Below, in pieces: positions 14,066 through 14,643 of a DNA stretch of 14,643 nt (position 1 is the stretch's first letter; each line of letters starts with the position of its first letter). This stretch comes from Bacteroidota bacterium (GTDB lineage Bacteria; Bacteroidota; Ignavibacteria; Palsa-1295), in the NCBI GenBank assembly GCA_025363505.1, contig JANYDV010000127.1, forward strand, positions 1 to 14,643. The letters run 5' to 3'. Below the pieces are notes generated by a model. The model was not told the DNA's origin, did no database searches, and saw only the letters and a program-made list of their open reading frames with translations. The position numbers and the translations under genes are program-made.

Positions 14066-14468
14066 CACTTCGGCTATCCTGACTCTGCTAAAGTCGGAAG
14101 CAGGGGCTGATCGTATAGAGGAGTTGCTCGTCGAGTCCTCAAATGCGAAACATGAATTGTATGTTTCGATCGTTTCAATGATGGAAGTGTTTTACACTTC
14201 TTGTTATGAACGCTCAGAAGAACTTGCAAGGGAGCGTTTAGAGATCATTCGTGAATTGCCCCTTACAGTGGTGGCATTGACAGACGACGAAATAGAGACC
14301 GTCGGCACTTTGAAATCAAAGTACAAAATGTCTTTTGCCGATTGTTGTGTTGCAGGGCTTGCTCTTCGTCTCGGTGCCACTCTTGTGCACAAAGACCCTG
14401 AGTTTGAGCAGTTAAAAGATAGAGTTGTGGTTGAAGCCTTGCCTTATAAAGCAAGTATTCAAAAATGA
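14034..14468 (+). CDS. vapC: PIN-domain ribonuclease toxin, VapC-like
   Basis: PIN-fold RNase of the VapC type; such toxins cut tRNA or rRNA until bound by their antitoxin. With GTG 14034 as start the product has 144 residues: MIKKLQRIVLDTSAILTLLK opens with the family's typical first strand. The four acidic residues are present: Asp11 (VLDTSA), Glu51 (MMEVFY), Asp103 (FADCC) and Asp121 (VHKDPEFE). The GTG overlaps the antitoxin frame by 32 bp. No ATG lies near the expected start; ATGs farther upstream in this frame are within the antitoxin gene and would add unrelated sequence. The pair separates nuoI from nuoJ. The residues look functional, so it is not an obvious relic. Confidence 0.82.
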   Translation: MIKKLQRIVLDTSAILTLLKSEAGADRIEELLVESSNAKHELYVSIVSMMEVFYTSCYERSEELARERLEIIRELPLTVVALTDDEIETVGTLKSKYKMSFADCCVAGLALRLGATLVHKDPEFEQLKDRVVVEALPYKASIQK

Positions 14469-14485
14469 CCAAGTAAAAAATACGT

Positions 14486-14643
14486 ATGTTCGATCTTATA
14501 TTCTACATCTTTGCATTCATTACGGTTGTCGGTGCCGCCGTCACGGCGATCCACCGTAATATCGTTTATGCCGCGTTTGCATTACTGTTTACATTTGTCG
14601 GCGTTGCCGGCTTATATGTGATGGCAAATGCCGATTTTCTGGC
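14486..14643 (+). CDS. nuoJ: NADH-quinone oxidoreductase subunit J (3' end outside window)
   Basis: The first 52 codons of the next complex I membrane subunit. MFDLIFYIFAFITVVGAAVT is helix 1, AIHRNIVYAAFALLF leads into helix 2 with the Asn-x-x-x-Ala/Ser pattern of NuoJ, and GLYVMANADFL continues at the position where NuoJ proteins have a short conserved segment. NuoJ contributes to the transmembrane core between NuoA/H and the antiporter-like subunits. The ATG lies 17 bp after the toxin gene stop. The frame is open to the window edge and was identified by direct translation. Confidence 0.85.
   Translation, partial: MFDLIFYIFAFITVVGAAVTAIHRNIVYAAFALLFTFVGVAGLYVMANADFL

Overview
The window looks like a chromosomal segment of a bacterium from the FCB group (Bacteroidota/Chlorobi/Ignavibacteria/Kapabacteria side). 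Three things suggest this. The respiratory complex I genes run in the order nuoA-B-C-D-H-I-J with separate C and D and no nuoE, nuoF or nuoG among them. NuoB has a SNCGGPYWEHGYH segment of the kind I associate with that group. Several genes are preceded by a TAnnTTTG element, the -7 motif of Bacteroidota-type primary sigma factor promoters. Placement below phylum is not possible by eye.

Left block (1-3025): the 3' nine-tenths of an ABC-F ATPase gene (uup-like), then a low-GC gene on the minus strand for a secreted lipoprotein. The last ~75 bp of uup is repeated beyond the lipoprotein gene, and the strong uup terminator follows the second copy. The flanking repeats behave like attL/attR: an identical 57-bp core with differences outside it. 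The lipoprotein gene therefore looks like cargo of a small 1.27-kb unit inserted at the 3' end of uup, leaving the uup reading frame intact.

Middle block (3026-8680), accessory genes: a 948-residue DUF4062-NACHT/STAND ATPase-TPR protein with a base-composition break before its TPR array; a hairpin shared with a convergent gene for an unrecognised 149-residue Gly/Asn/Pro-rich protein; a divergent two-gene unit encoding an exported papain-like cysteine protease and a tightly linked exported partner; and a convergent macro-domain (ADP-ribose) hydrolase gene.

Right block (8680-14643): the complex I operon nuoA, nuoB, nuoC, nuoD, nuoH, a 67-residue membrane protein, nuoI, a putative VapBC-type toxin-antitoxin pair, and the start of nuoJ, which runs off the window. 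A palindromic REP-like repeat sits between nuoA and nuoB. NuoI has a long Ala/Pro-rich tail. The 67-residue frame lies in frame with nuoH behind a single stop codon. The toxin-antitoxin pair has no visible promoter of its own and is probably cotranscribed with the respiratory genes.

The most unusual items are the att-like duplication of the uup 3' end, the toxin-antitoxin pair embedded in the nuo operon, the mosaic STAND protein and the protease-partner locus.
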